Shown: piece by piece, positions 32,535-44,641 of the stretch
Layout: each line of letters begins with the position of its first letter
How positions within the stretch are numbered: the stretch's first letter is position 1
DNA from: Poronia punctata
Lineage: Eukaryota > Ascomycota > Sordariomycetes > Xylariales > Xylariaceae
Length of the DNA: 64,000 nt
Assembly: GCA_022579005.1 (NCBI GenBank)
Contig: MU401520.1
Span: 117,920 to 181,919 of the forward strand
Direction: 5' to 3'
Notes under the pieces: model-generated
Databases searched by the model: none
Told to the model about the DNA's origin: nothing
What the model saw: only the letters and a program-made list of their open reading frames with translations
Position numbers and translations under genes: made by a program

Positions 32535-34613
32535 ATGCCCGCCGACCGTCTACTAAACACAGTCCTGCGGGCGTACCTGGACGCCCCCAACCCGTCCCAG
32601 ACCGACAAGATCCTCGGGACAACGAATTCGCTCCTGACGACCCTCAACAACCCCCTCAACCTTTCTCTTCTCACATCGCATTTCCTGACTGCTCGCGCGA
32701 TATGGCAGCAGCCCGATGGCTTGCGCACATGTCTCCGGATACTCAGCATCTACAATACCGCCGCTATTCTCGTGCGTCGAAACGAGCTGGAAAATGCTAG
32801 TCTGCCAAGGGGCCAACCACCCGTTGGGAGTGGTGTCCGCGCCGACGAATGGACGCGCGCCGTTGCGAAGGGCTTGGACGATAGATCTAGCCGTTGGCAA
32901 CACACCCTAGTCCTTGCGGGCGTCTTGATGGGCATGGAAAGTAATGATCGAAGGTCTCTTTCCTGGGGTTTACGGTCCACCGTCGAACAAGCCGTGGTCA
33001 CGGCGGCCAACCTAGCGTTGGAAGATCGATCGAACACGAGCGTTCTAGGTAGAGGCGCTGTTGTCCTAGCTTTGACATACGCCTTCCCATTGCTCTCTAG
33101 TAACAACAAACAGTTGCTCAACTGCAACGTTCTTCTCCCGGCAGTGGTGGAAGCCATGTTAGGGGAAGAAGGCTTCCAACATGGGGACTTTATCCAGGCG
33201 ATACAGCTTGATATTCCACCCGCGCATAATCTGGCGTGGGTTGCCAATAGTCCATCCGTCGAACGCATACAGAAGCTCGACACGCGACCCTTGGCTCAGA
33301 ACATGGGACCCACGTCTCGTCTCGGGGCTTTCGCTATTGAGCATGCCCAAGACTCCAATGTCATCCTCCACATCCATGACCAGATACTGTCGTTTACGAG
33401 CGGCTTGTTACAGAAGTGGGAGAACTGTGCGCTTTCGACTGTAGATCCCTCTGTCGAAGCAGCTAAATTATCTCCTGAAATCCTACAACGTTCTTGGCCA
33501 ATGCTTTGGCAGCTGTTGAAGAAGATAATGTTCGCTGTAGTCGCCGTACTACATCCCATAGTCGGCCGATGTCTTCTAGATCCCCATCTGCGTAATGCAG
33601 CCGTGGCACCTACACTCACTTCAAAGACTTTGCACGTACTGCGCAATCTATCTTTTATTTCGTTTCGGGATGGCGGAAATACATTCCAAGCTTATAACTT
33701 CACCTATCTAACATCAATCGATATCCTAACCCAGTACCCGGACGCCTGCGCTCAACTATTGAAAGAGACAATACCACCACAAAACCAGACTACTCCGCCA
33801 ACGCCCGTCCACCAGGCTCTTACACTCTTCTATCTCAACACAGCCGAGCATCTCCCCCTTTCTCTCCCAACACCCGCAGCCGAAACCTTAATCATCACCC
33901 CCGCGACCGCAAATCTCGCCCCAACATCCTGGCTAATCTCACCCGCCAACACCCCTCCCTCATCCCTAACCCTCCAGCTCTTCGAAGCCTCCCACGCCGC
34001 CCTCCTCAGCGTCTTCTCCTGCCCACAACACAGCACCGTAACCGCCTCCCTAATCCCCTTCTACATCGACACCCTCCTCGCCGCTTTCCCAGCGCGCATA
34101 TCCCCCCGCCAATTCCGTCTCGCCTTCCGCACCGTAATGCAGATAACCAGCCCGCCATTCCCCATCTCGGCCACACACCCAGAGCTCTCGGAGACTCTCC
34201 TCGAAATGCTCCGCTACCAAGCCGAAGGCGCTTCCGCCGCCCCTCTACCGCCCGCCCCCGACGCCACCCCCGTTCCCGGTCCCGAAACGGCCCCAATATC
34301 GGAACAAACGGCCCTCGTGCTCGCCCTCATCGACGCGTTACCATACTTACCCGCCCATCTCATGGACGAATGGCTCACGCGCGCCGCCGAGGCAAGCAAC
34401 GCCATCCCGGACCCGCGGATGCGCGACGCAGTCCGCAGGAGGCTGTGGGATGTCCTGGCGAGCGGCGAACTAGACGTGGACCGCGCAGTCGCCGGTGTGG
34501 CCTGGTGGGGCATGCGGGGCGGGCGTGAGATGGTTGCGGGAGATGGTCAAGGAGGAGGGTTTATGATGAGCGGTGCGCTTGTCCAGGGAAATAAAGAGAG
34601 CAGCCGGCTGTAG
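32535..34613 (+). CDS. PEX8: Peroxisomal biogenesis factor PEX8
   Basis: Single exon, 692 residues, mostly helical, alanine/leucine-rich. The start MPADRLLNTVLRAYLDAPNP, then TDKILGTTNSLLTTLNNPLN and PDGLRTCLRILSIYNTAAIL, resemble the N-terminal region of filamentous fungal Pex8 as I remember it. The very last residues are Ser-Arg-Leu, a canonical PTS1. Pex8 is an intraperoxisomal peripheral membrane protein that links the docking (Pex14/Pex13) and RING (Pex2/10/12) complexes and carries a PTS1 in yeasts as well. No RING, AAA or transmembrane features are present. The family call rests on recalled similarity and the PTS1; the terminal SRL itself is directly visible. Confidence 0.78.
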   Translation: MPADRLLNTVLRAYLDAPNPSQTDKILGTTNSLLTTLNNPLNLSLLTSHFLTARAIWQQPDGLRTCLRILSIYNTAAILVRRNELENASLPRGQPPVGSGVRADEWTRAVAKGLDDRSSRWQHTLVLAGVLMGMESNDRRSLSWGLRSTVEQAVVTAANLALEDRSNTSVLGRGAVVLALTYAFPLLSSNNKQLLNCNVLLPAVVEAMLGEEGFQHGDFIQAIQLDIPPAHNLAWVANSPSVERIQKLDTRPLAQNMGPTSRLGAFAIEHAQDSNVILHIHDQILSFTSGLLQKWENCALSTVDPSVEAAKLSPEILQRSWPMLWQLLKKIMFAVVAVLHPIVGRCLLDPHLRNAAVAPTLTSKTLHVLRNLSFISFRDGGNTFQAYNFTYLTSIDILTQYPDACAQLLKETIPPQNQTTPPTPVHQALTLFYLNTAEHLPLSLPTPAAETLIITPATANLAPTSWLISPANTPPSSLTLQLFEASHAALLSVFSCPQHSTVTASLIPFYIDTLLAAFPARISPRQFRLAFRTVMQITSPPFPISATHPELSETLLEMLRYQAEGASAAPLPPAPDATPVPGPETAPISEQTALVLALIDALPYLPAHLMDEWLTRAAEASNAIPDPRMRDAVRRRLWDVLASGELDVDRAVAGVAWWGMRGGREMVAGDGQGGGFMMSGALVQGNKESSRL

Positions 34614-35222
34614 AACCGTATAATAATTTTGTTCAGTGCCGAGGAGTTTGGAACAGCGATTAGAATGGCGTTTTTTTGGAAGTTTACTTGGTACAGAAAG
34701 AGGTTACATACTTTTATGCTAGGTTAAAGTACTTACCTGGGTGGGAAAGTTGGTATGGCCATCAAAAAGAATATGAACTCGCAATACAGCTTAAAATTGT
34801 ATCCAAATTCTGTGTCATGAGAACCATAGGCACATCTGTATTGTTTAAAGGAGAAACGGAGGGGAACGACGAATATAAAGCTATTCATAACGCAGTACAC
34901 CACTATCGCTAGGGCTATTCCTTTTGCGATCATTCTTCTAGGTCCAACCTGTAATAGATAAAAATAACTTCTCTAATACTGACAGGTTTGCAATCTTGCC
35001 TGTTCGGCCCCCTTTTAGTGATAAAGGCAACCGTTGTTCTATACTCGACACCTTGTAACGCCGCTGCCCCCATCCGTGTATACCGTATTAACGTCCCATT
35101 CTTAACATGATATCGTAATGCCATAACAAATATTGATTCCCCTGCTTTTTCCCCCCAACCAAAACTTGACGACAGGCGTAGCGTCTTATCGCTGAAGAAC
35201 GCGAAGAACGTCTTACATATGA
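34614..35222. other. Intergenic region, convergent 3' ends
   Basis: AT-rich 3' flanks of PEX8 and the ZIP transporter gene. Short frames at 34676-34933 are not convincing. Confidence 0.45.
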
Positions 35223-36901
35223 TTAATGTGCATCTGAAGTAAACGCACTGCTCAACCCAAGCAGCGACATGCCTATGAATGCGAACAGAATGCTCAAGTT
35301 CTTGTTGTGATTCAAGCTCAGACTCTCGACAAATAACTGCAAGGCCACACTAACCATGATGCCCGAAGTTGCGGCAAATAGACAGCCGTAAAGCACCGCA
35401 GACGGTTCCATGTGCGTCTGATTGGCCAGTTGAAACCAGGCGTAGGCGATAGCAGCGCCCAACGGCTGGCTTAGGCCACCCAGCACAAAGGACCATCCAA
35501 TCGCTTTAAGCCGGCTATTCAAGGCCATGTATAACGGCAGAGCAAGGGCAAAGCCCTCTGAAATGTTGTGTACAAAGAGTGCCAGGAATACGTTGAATCC
35601 CAGGGCCGGGTTGGCGTGGTTCGTCGCGTATGTGATGAAACCCTCTGGGAACTTGTGGAGGGCAATGGCTATAGATGTTTGCAAGCCAATGGACAAGAAG
35701 GCGTTTTCTGCAACATGGTGATGATGTTGCGCCTCTGGATCGCATTCTTCGCCACAATCCGCTCCATCGTCCGCGATATGCCGACTTCCCCGAGAAACAG
35801 CACGGCTTCTGCCTGCCGTTGGGCTCACAAATGATATAGCTGTCTCGCTATCTTCACGCACCCTCTCCATGCTTGGACCGGCATAGCTTGTGTTTGTCCG
35901 GAGGAAGGTTGCTGCCCGTCCTAGGCTGTTGGATCGGGTTGAGAGATGCTTAAAGCATTCCTGACCGCAAGGGTCCGAATATCCGTAGCAGGGCCCCAAT
36001 TCGTCGCAGTTAGCTTTTGTATCTTTCATGAAAGAGACGACCCTTTTGGGCACCTCTAGAACGGAAGGTCGCCTCGCTGCAGTCGCAGCCCGGCTGCGGA
36101 CCCTCGGAGTGAGTGTTGCTGCGTGGTCGATCTGGACAGACTTAGCTCTCCTATTGGGCTTTCGTGCGCCATTACTAGCAGCAGACTCGTGGTTAGGCAG
36201 AAGCGGTGTCGACTCGCTTGCGTGCCCGTTACACTCTACGTGATCGGAATCTGGTTGTTTGGGACAATCGTCCTGTGCTCGAACCGTACTGCGGGCACGA
36301 GACGATCTCGACCGTCTCGGAAAGTTGCTATAGGCACTTCCGCTCCTTGATTGTTCTTCGTGGCTGTGGTCGCAGTCGACAACATGTGACGGCAAGAACT
36401 GATGGAAGAGTCTTGATAATACTTGGATCCCTACAAAGCCGCCAACAAAGCAACCCATGAGAACAAGGCCGGCTTTGCGCTCGGGAAATCCGGCAAGCTC
36501 AAGATATTCCTTTGCCTCTGGCAGCATGCTGTATAGGGACATGAAAAGCTATGTTTGCTTGGTCAGCGCCGGGAATCGGTGTAGAAAAGGACACTACTTG
36601 GGTATACTGAGGGGTCTTACCATGACACCAAAGCTCAAGCTAAGGGAGCAGGCTAAGAACGCATTGCTGTCTTGGATTCGAAAGTTCCTCTTCCCAGGAA
36701 GCATCTGGACGAAGATATCCACGCAAATAATAGAGGCACCGAGCACGCATGCTACAAAGTCCCATCAAAGGCCAGTTAGTAAATTGAGTCTGCCACCAGA
36801 AACACAGAGCACGTATACCACTCACCTATGCCGCTCACAATGCACATGATCCACCCTCTCAAGTCATTGTTGACACCGTCGTCGCTGGTTATAGATGCCA
36901 T
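35223..36901 (-). CDS. ZIP-family zinc transporter, ZRT3-like
   Basis: Exons, minus strand: 36901-36826, 36751-36621 and 36548-35223; phases close, giving 510 residues. TM1 is split by the first intron (WIMCIVSGIACVLGASIICV). FLACSLSLSFGVMLFMSLYS follows, then a long cytosolic or luminal loop (~120-350) with Ser/Arg-rich stretches, a Cys-rich block (ELGPCYGYSDPCGQECF) and a His cluster (CDPEAQHHHHVAEN). The metal-site TM4/TM5 are clear: IALHKFPEGFITYATNHANP and LFVHNISEGFALALPLYMAL (HxxPEG and HNxxEG). The layout fits yeast Zrt3, which releases zinc from the vacuole. The His/Cys loop is a plausible zinc sensor. Assignment to ZRT3 rather than another ZIP type is an inference. Confidence 0.88.
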
Positions 36902-39076
36902 CTTCACGCCGGAGACCTGGCACTATCAGAATGCCACCGTCCCTCGCCTATGTGACACTACTTCTTTGATCGCATTCGCCGTTTCCACTAGGATGTTAGA
37001 ACATGAGACTCGCAGTACCTTGGATGGCGATCGCGGCGTGTTGTCGGCTAGGGAAACGGGATTCGGTCCAGCTACGCGGGGTAACAAATATTTGATTGGA
37101 AGGCGGGTTTAGTCGGCCTGTTCGAACGGCGTTTTCCAAAATGATAGGATCAAAAATAGCCCAGGTTACGCAAGTAAAAAGGCCCGTCTCTTGAGTGCCA
37201 AAAAGCCCGTATATGTGTTTGCCACGGCAAGCGCAAAAAAGTTTGGAGGACGGCGAGCGTATTTAGGGCTATAGAGAGCAAAGAGGGGACGAGAGATGAT
37301 GTTGGCGATTCCAAAGATAGGGTATAGGTTTACTATGTTACATATGTCCTGCCAAATGTGTGTTTTAAGATAACAAAGAGGTAGGTTAGGTGTATAGGCT
37401 TAGCTTTAGCCTACGGATAAGTTCCGGAGTGGATGCGATGCAGCTGCAGGCTGAAAACTTATTTTACTACGGTGTAGGCAGGACCTCTTTTCCCTACTCG
37501 ACTCGTGTTGTCATCATTGACAGTCGACATTTGATTGGTTACATGGTCCACGCCCAAGTCACTCTACTATGACGTTTGCTTAACAGAAGGTCGGAAGAAG
37601 CCTAAAGTAAAGCGCTAGGAATGCAAGATCACGGTAGCTGGGGACCCTGATGTCCAACCCTGACGGCTTGTGCAGATGCTGACTCCCGAGTACTTGACAC
37701 TTGTACCCCCCTACGTGTACGTGTACATCGTCATCCCCGCTCCCCCGAATAAACCGATCAATTAATCAAGGCGTACTAATTTACATACCTCCTTACGTGG
37801 TAATACTATAAGTAGTATGACAGGTAAAGAGCAGCTACCGATTACCATCCAATATGCAAGATTCGGATGCAAGAACTCAAACAATATTAAACTTAAGAAC
37901 GTACCTACCAATGTGCCTGCAGCTGCCAGTTTAGTTCCTTCTTGATTTGAAGCCTCAACCACCTGTCTAGATAATACTGGCAGTCTCTAGATAGAGGCCT
38001 CAAGTCGGTTCTCAGTCTCTGCAAGTGCTACTGGTATTTAGATTGTGGTTCTGTTTTTAGGTTGACTGATACAACCTAGAGTCCTAGACTATACCAGTAG
38101 CATTACCACAATAGCAGTTCAAGCTGATAACTACCACAGATCTCCGGTTGGTTGATTAATTCGGCCTCTCTAGTAGCCAACTTACCTGTAGAAACCCTAC
38201 CCAGCATGAATTCGTACACGCATAGTTAGTCATGCTGTGTATACACACACCGTTATTTGCAGCTTCGGAAGTAACGGCATTGTCCTCCGACACAAGTGAT
38301 ACTTGGAATGAAAATGTAGGTATTACAACAGGAAAATTGACCTGTGTGTTGGCCGATGGCGGCTTTTACCTTTTACACCTATATACGAGTAGTGTTTGTT
38401 TCGACCGGCCTTGAGTATCTCAATACGGATTCTAAAATGCTTGGCACTTTGAGTTTGTGTAAAGATGAAGGGAACACCCCCGATTCCCCCAACCTAGTTT
38501 TGCCTAGGGAAACAGGACCTGCAAGGATAGGTAAAGGGCAGTGGCGAAGTCAAGGCACGGGCAAGGACGAATGGGAGCAGATGTGGAACTATGTCGTGAA
38601 ATAGACCGAACAGGTCAGTAGCACGAATCATTCCGGAAGCGTCACGGGTCCCTGGACTTCAGATTCTGGAGTTCAGTGATCCGTTGTGTTCGCAGCTGTC
38701 AGCACGTGGTTCCGCGGCCACGAGTGGCTTTAGAGCTGCTGTTTGGTTGTCTTTTGATTGGTCAACACGTCGAGCCATCAATCTGCTAGGCAAAGGTAGC
38801 GCGCTCTCGGTAGACTAGCACGTAACGCTCTGGTCATGTCACTGGTCCTGAGGCTGAAGTCCTTAAAAAATCACCTTCAATTATTGGTGAGACATCGGCG
38901 CCATCCCACACCACCACGAGGCCGATCCATCAACCTTCCTCGTGAGCCTCACGTAGCCGCGCCTGACAGCTTCTTCCTCCGCAGCTGTTCGATTGTGTCG
39001 TAAAGTGTCTGCCTTCGCGTCTCCTATAAAGAACGAGATACCAAGTGCAGCTCCAACGGAGCCTACCCTGTCCGTA
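36902..39076. other. Long intergenic region between divergent genes
   Basis: 2.2 kb without a supported gene. It holds nested inverted repeats at 38027-38101 (listed) and many GTAC-type motifs. Short frames on both strands show no domain. Confidence 0.45.
38027..38101. repeat. Nested inverted repeat (possible cruciform or folded RNA)
   Basis: Outer arms GCTACTGGTAT (38027-38037) and ATACCAGTAGC (38091-38101) are perfect complements. Inside, TAGGTTG (38058-38064) and CAACCTA (38072-38078) pair as a second stem with a 7-nt loop. This is more order than expected by chance over 75 bp. No coding or tRNA-like signal accompanies it. Confidence 0.8.
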
Positions 39077-40180
39077 ATGTCGAAAACCACATTTGCATTA
39101 ATCGCTGCTGCCAGCGCAGGAGCTGGAGCCGCCATAACAGCAACAATGTACTCGCTACAGACACAATCCGAACGAAAGCTTGAGCTGCTACCATCGAGTG
39201 CTCTTTCCGTCTCAACAAACGATGTCTCGGCGCCTATTCCCATCCCGACTCAACAAATGTTCCCGCCCCCGAACCAACAACAGGGTGGTCTCTCAACCTC
39301 TGCCCCCGCATCTATCGGTGGCCCGAAAACCAGCCCTGTTGATCCCTCCGGCTTATTCGAATATGGCTTCCCGGGCCCCGTAGCCGACATCGCAACGCGC
39401 CAAGCCCTGGTCTCTTCCTTCGACCGCCGCCTACGCAACCCGCACTGGGTCATTGAACACATAACACCCGAGTCGCTCGCACGACGCGACGGTGACCGGA
39501 AACACAGCGCCTTCTTGGAAGACGAGGGCGTGCCGGAAAAGTTCCGAGCCAAGCTAAAAGACTACTTCCGCTCAGGCTATGACCGGGGCCACCAGGTCCC
39601 CGCCGCCGACGCCAAGTGGTCGCAGGGTGCCATGGACGAGACCTTCTACCTCACCAACATGGCGCCCCAGGTCGGCGAGGGCTTCAACCGCGACTACTGG
39701 GCGCATTTCGAGGACTTCTGCCGCCGCCTGACGGAGAGGTATCCCAGCGTGCGCATAGTTACCGGACCGCTCTATCTACCGAAGCGCGACCCGACAGATA
39801 ATAAATGGTACGTCAAGTACGAGGTCATCGGTAATCCGCCCAACGTCGCCGTCCCCACGCACTTCTACAAAGTCATCTTCGCCGAGGAACAATCCGGCGG
39901 CCCCAGCACCGGCAAGGTCGCCATCGGCGCCTTCGTGCTCCCCAATGCCCGTATCCCCAACGAGAAACCGCTCGCCGACTTCGAGGTCCCTATCGAAGCC
40001 GTCGAGCGCGCGAGCGGCCTCGAGTTCGCGTCTAAATTACCCCCTCAACGACGGAAGCGTCTGTGCACCGATACTAGCTGTTCCTTGATCATCAAGGAGT
40101 ACGCTGAAAGACAGAAGGCTTTCAGCAAGCCACCGGGTCAAAATGCCGGTGCTGTTGTCAAGGGATCCGGTGGCAGATAG
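39077..40180 (+). CDS. NUC1: Mitochondrial DNA/RNA non-specific endonuclease (endonuclease G)
   Basis: Single exon, 367 residues from the ATG at 39077; upstream in-frame codons start only at TTG. The N-terminus MSKTTFALIAAASAGAGAAI is a short hydrophobic, Ala-rich segment fitting inner-membrane/intermembrane-space targeting. A Pro/Gln-rich linker runs to ~95. The nuclease domain (~97-340) contains YGFPGPVADI, SSFDRRLRNPHWVIEHITPE, the catalytic DRGH at 169-172 (SGYDRGHQVPAADAKW), and YLTNMAPQVGEGFNRDYWAH with the metal-binding Asn. These are the hallmark residues of Nuc1/EndoG, a Mg-dependent nuclease acting in mtDNA turnover and apoptosis-like death. All catalytic residues are intact. Confidence 0.95.
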   Translation: MSKTTFALIAAASAGAGAAITATMYSLQTQSERKLELLPSSALSVSTNDVSAPIPIPTQQMFPPPNQQQGGLSTSAPASIGGPKTSPVDPSGLFEYGFPGPVADIATRQALVSSFDRRLRNPHWVIEHITPESLARRDGDRKHSAFLEDEGVPEKFRAKLKDYFRSGYDRGHQVPAADAKWSQGAMDETFYLTNMAPQVGEGFNRDYWAHFEDFCRRLTERYPSVRIVTGPLYLPKRDPTDNKWYVKYEVIGNPPNVAVPTHFYKVIFAEEQSGGPSTGKVAIGAFVLPNARIPNEKPLADFEVPIEAVERASGLEFASKLPPQRRKRLCTDTSCSLIIKEYAERQKAFSKPPGQNAGAVVKGSGGR

Positions 40181-40951
40181 TGCTGGACTCTTGTAAACTG
40201 ATTGTCTTGTATTAACACCCACGGTATACATTACATTACATACCTTCCCATACTTCCATCCAATCTCCGGGTTGCATTCTGGTGCGTTGGCGTCTCATGG
40301 GGTTTGCATTTACATTGTTGCGCTTTGCGACGATATCCTCGCGCAGAGACATAATCATTGTACGATCTACCTGTATTGTATTTTCATGCAGACGGGGCTA
40401 CTTTACCTAGCATATAGATAGGCACATAAAGAATAAGCATATTTGATAAGTTTAAACATATACCATAGATCATCGAGTATCATTCCATACGTAGAATGGA
40501 CCTATGCGACTCAACGCGTAATATGCCTAGGATTGTAGATTCCTTTATTATTCTTACGTGGCATCGCTAGTCATTTTCAAACAGAAAAAACATGGGTGGT
40601 TTACAACATGAGCCTTAGTAAAAGTAGTAGTACTTCACAATTTATGGTATTAAGGCTTTTTCTCGTTATTCAAGTTCATACCACTTTTGCGGCAGGGCAA
40701 AAAGTATTGCTTTCCCCGACGACTATTCTTTAGACCGATGAAACCGGTCGGGGGGGTATCCGGCTAGCTTCTTCTCATGTAGCTGAGGTATCTTACAACA
40801 AAACATCCGCGTGTCCGCCCGTCTCGCACGTGTGATACACATGACAAACCCTGATACAGGCGCGTATTTAAAGAAGAAACGCCATCTTCTCCCTCCGCCT
40901 GCTCTCTCTACCCGAGGATCGCTTTGATTTTCCCGTTTTTAGCGAAAAATT
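40181..40951. other. Intergenic region, convergent 3' ends
   Basis: Between NUC1 and PFS2 stop codons; AT-rich first half, a CT/CG-rich second half. No gene recognised. Confidence 0.5.
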
Positions 40952-43036
40952 CTATCTGACGCGAGTATAGTGCCCTCTCTTCTGCTCCATGCGCAAACTC
41001 TCTTCCTGACTAGGCAGTGGCGCCCTTCGTCGGCCGTTGCTATCAAAGCCTGTGTCGGCAGACATTGGGACCTGCGGAGGAGGTGGGAATCCCGGTGGGA
41101 CGGCAAAATTAGGGGGAGGGATGAAACCCGGGGGGAGCATGCCGGGGGGAGGCGGTGGCGGAAGCCCGGCCTTTTGCATCATCTCTGCAATCTTGGCGAA
41201 ATCGGCTGGATTGTTGGGGTCTAGACCGGGCAGGGGCGGTGGCGGGGCCATTCCATTAGCACCCGGGGGCGGAAAGGGGAAGGGTGGTACGGCGCCCGGG
41301 GCAGGCATACCGCCGACACCGGGAATCTGTGGTGGTGGTGGTGGGACACCGTTCGCAGGCAGTGTTAAGCCGGGGAGGCCAGGTAGGCCAGGGAAGGCAG
41401 ATCCCGACTGTCTGAGCGGCATCTTCTGATCAACAAGACCTTCCATCTCGTCTTCAGCCTCCATCTCTTCCTCTTCCTGCCGTTGGCGACGGCCTCCTCT
41501 TCGGTCCCATGTGCCCTGAGCTTCAGCTGCTGCTTCTCCAATATGATATCTATCTTGGAATACATCGGTTGCCTCTCCCGGTCGAGCCCGCGACCAGAAT
41601 CTTGTTATGCGGTCGTTTGAACCTGATGCCAAAATGTGGCCCAGGGGGTGCCAGTCTAAAGACCAGATGGCGAAGTCGTGTGCAAAAGGCAGCTTGTGGA
41701 CTGGCCATATACCTTGGGCTGGTGCCGACAGCGGGTCTGAGCTCTCATATACGGCCGTAGTGCTCGGTTGGCCAGCCGGCGTGTTGGGTTCGTCAAGAAG
41801 ATAATGATGTAATGAGCCGTCATTTCCACCGGTACTCAGAAGATTGGAGTGGATGGGATGCCATGCCAGTGTTGAAATATCCTTCTCATGTCCTTTGATG
41901 AGACATATATCTCGCATCATGCGTAAATCGAATATTCTTGCCGTTTGGTCACGTGCAGACGTCGCCAGACAGTTACCCATGACACGTTCAAAAAGTGTCT
42001 TGGTTATGTTATTCTTGTGGCCATGTAGGGTCGTGAGGCACCGCTGCGTCCTCGGGTCCCATAATTTGACCAAATGATCCTTAGAACCGGATACGATCAG
42101 TCCTTTTGTAGGATGCCAGTCGCAACTCTTGGCATCCCAGCCGTGGCCTTGCAGGGTCGATTCAGCAACGCCTCCAGCAAAGTCGAATATCTTGAGGGTA
42201 GAGTCATCCGAAGCTGTGACAAACTTGGAATCGCTAGGGCTGAAGGCGATGTCGCGAATAGGATCATGATGACCTTGGATAACTTGTACGTTGTTAAAGT
42301 TGGGTTGCCAGTACTTGATGATGCCATCGTGATCAGCAGATATCAGCCAATCATCGCTGTGTGAATACGCCAGTGCTCGGATAGCAACATCGTGAGCTTG
42401 CATTATCGTCTCAAAGTTGAACCCTGTGCCATTCCATAGCGTGAATTCGCCGCTGCTAGACGCTGTTAACAAACGACGGCCGTCCGGAGTCCAGCGAACA
42501 ACGTTCACCGGATGTTTAATCTTATTAAGTGATGAATGGAGGTGTTTTGTAGGAACCGTGTCAGCAGCATCTGTCACTCTAGCTAACGGCGGGAGCATCT
42601 GTACAAGGGTCAACATCTGCCAGAGACTTGTTGATATGGCGAGTAACCTACATCAACGATATAACTCGCGCTCGGCCGTTCCAGCTCACCGGCAAAGGAC
42701 CCTCGAAATCGTGGTTGCCGGTCACGCATCCACCTTGCCATTGTGGAGCCATAATCAGTCACGGGCCCTATAATCAATCAATTGTTGACCAACAACCTCG
42801 AGAACAAGGTGACAAAGTGACACAGATGTGAGGCGAGGTAAGCGACGCAATGTCAGGAGATGAACAACTAACTTTACTCAAAGGTAACAGATTGTGCTGA
42901 AGCATGACGCGCTCTGCCGTCACAACAAATATGGGCCGCAACAAGAGAAAATCTACTTACGACGACCTCTCGCTCTCACATAGCCACCATCTTGCGGAGG
43001 ACCGCCGCCATGATCACCACGCGGCTCGTAAGCCAT
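40952..43036 (-). CDS. PFS2: Polyadenylation factor subunit 2 (WD-repeat, WDR33 family)
   Basis: Exons, minus strand: 43036-42961, 42767-42652 and 42598-40952, with introns of 193 and 53 nt; phases close and give 612 residues. The N-terminus [20 protein letters not shown] followed by [17 protein letters not shown] and [17 protein letters not shown] is the conserved Pfs2 lead-in. Seven WD40 repeats span ~85-400, for example [20 protein letters not shown] and [20 protein letters not shown]. The last ~170 residues are Pro/Gly/Met-rich, ending in a basic tail. Pfs2/WDR33 is a scaffold of the cleavage and polyadenylation factor and contributes to recognition of the poly(A) signal. The first two exons are short and would be missed by a plain frame search. 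Confidence 0.95.
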
Positions 43037-44641
43037 CTGGCCAGATGGGCCTTTATACTCAGTGCAAGCGACCAAGATTTTTCCTCTTCTCAAAATAAGA
43101 GAAATATCTTTATGCAGTAACACTTGGGGTGCGTAGCGCAGATAGAGGTGGTTGGAAGAATGATGTTTTGTTTAGATGTATTATGCTAAAGAGACAAAGG
43201 CATCACAAGTGACAAGCCCAATATGCTAAAAGGTAGCTGTAATGAATGGATGAGTGTGCTACACGCCTTTGGGCGGCTCGAAACTTTCAGCCACATATCA
43301 TATTCCTAGGTTAGCGCGTTGTCATTACCAATTTGAATTTTGCAGAAGGTCCATTTCAGGCTTGTGGCTGTGCAATGTCTCTTTATTTCTTGTACGAGAT
43401 TGGGCCAGGACTTGGCAGCCGTTTAATCCGTCAGGCTTCAGTTGTTTCCATTGTTGCCGTTATGCCAGACGACTCCACACGGAGCCCCCGAACATAAAAA
43501 GAAGACATTGTTCTCGCATCCATAAAGGGCACGAAAAGGCATAGCTTTAAAATATCTGGCGTCCAATCCACTTTCACATGTCTACCGGGCACCCCCGAAA
43601 GACCTATTACCAAATTTTCAATACGACCTCAAACTTCTATCTATGGTATAAGCTGTGGAATGCTTTTAATTTGCACCTCGGGAGAAGGCCGTAGAAGAAG
43701 AAAACCTTTTTGCCCTGCAGATAGGTACCTTGTTTCACCACCAGTGTCCGGGCACGGCTTCATTACCGTAGGTAACCATGAATGAATAATCACTTGAAAA
43801 GCTACTCTTACAGTTCAATTTATGTCTAGATCCATTGCTTTTAGATAACAGACCTTTGCTACCCCTCTACCATCTCTTAGCAAAGTCTAGGCTTTCGCTA
43901 GTTTACAGGTATGCTTCACTTGGTAGGCATCACCAAGCACCCTAACCCCACCTATGGATCGGTAGCGACGGTTGGAAATCGTGCAGGACGTCGAAGTGGG
44001 TCTATCTGATGTCAATGCCAAAACATCCTGGCAAAGGGACGCATACCAGTCGGCTCAATTAAGACCAAATTCAGTTATATATAATATTAATATACCTATG
44101 AACTCTGAAACTATGCCATATTATATCCTCATTGTAAACTATAATCTCTGCAACTACCCGTCTGAAGCTCCATCTTTTGAGCTTTAACGATAAGATAGGC
44201 AACATAACTGCTGTCAGCGTGTAACAAAGCTTTGTTGGGTTGTCCCCTCCCCCTCTTCCTTCGTTTCCTTTCGATACGGTGACGACGCGATAGGAGCAAA
44301 TTGTATGTACTGTGTTGGATTACTTTTCCCTTCGGTTTTTGTTTCGAATTGGTCGTTCTTCAATCAATCAAATTAGTGGTTCGGCAGAGTTCACTTTGCT
44401 GCAGTAATTCAATAGCTCAATTGCATTACCGGCCCCTTATAAACTCGAACTAACATTGCGCCAGCCTACGAGGTAATACTCCGCCCGTCCGGTGCCAAAT
44501 CTTGTGACGCGGTCCAAGGTCCAAGGTCCTCGCTTGAGCTTGAGCTTTGAATGCACAATATTAGATGCGTTACAATTGACAGAATTTGATGCCATCATTG
44601 GAAGTAACCGCACGATAAACTTATAAAGCCCTCCCCGAACA
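43037..44641. other. Intergenic region between divergent PFS2 and DGAT1-type genes
   Basis: 1.6 kb, moderately AT-rich, containing both promoters. Small frames (43254-43544 and others) carry no recognisable domain. No RNA gene recognised. Confidence 0.5.

Noticed and set aside
41037..41429. 130-residue Gly/Pro-rich frame antisense to PFS2
   Set aside because: It is the reverse reading of the Pro/Gly/Met-rich PFS2 tail and keeps open only because of that composition.
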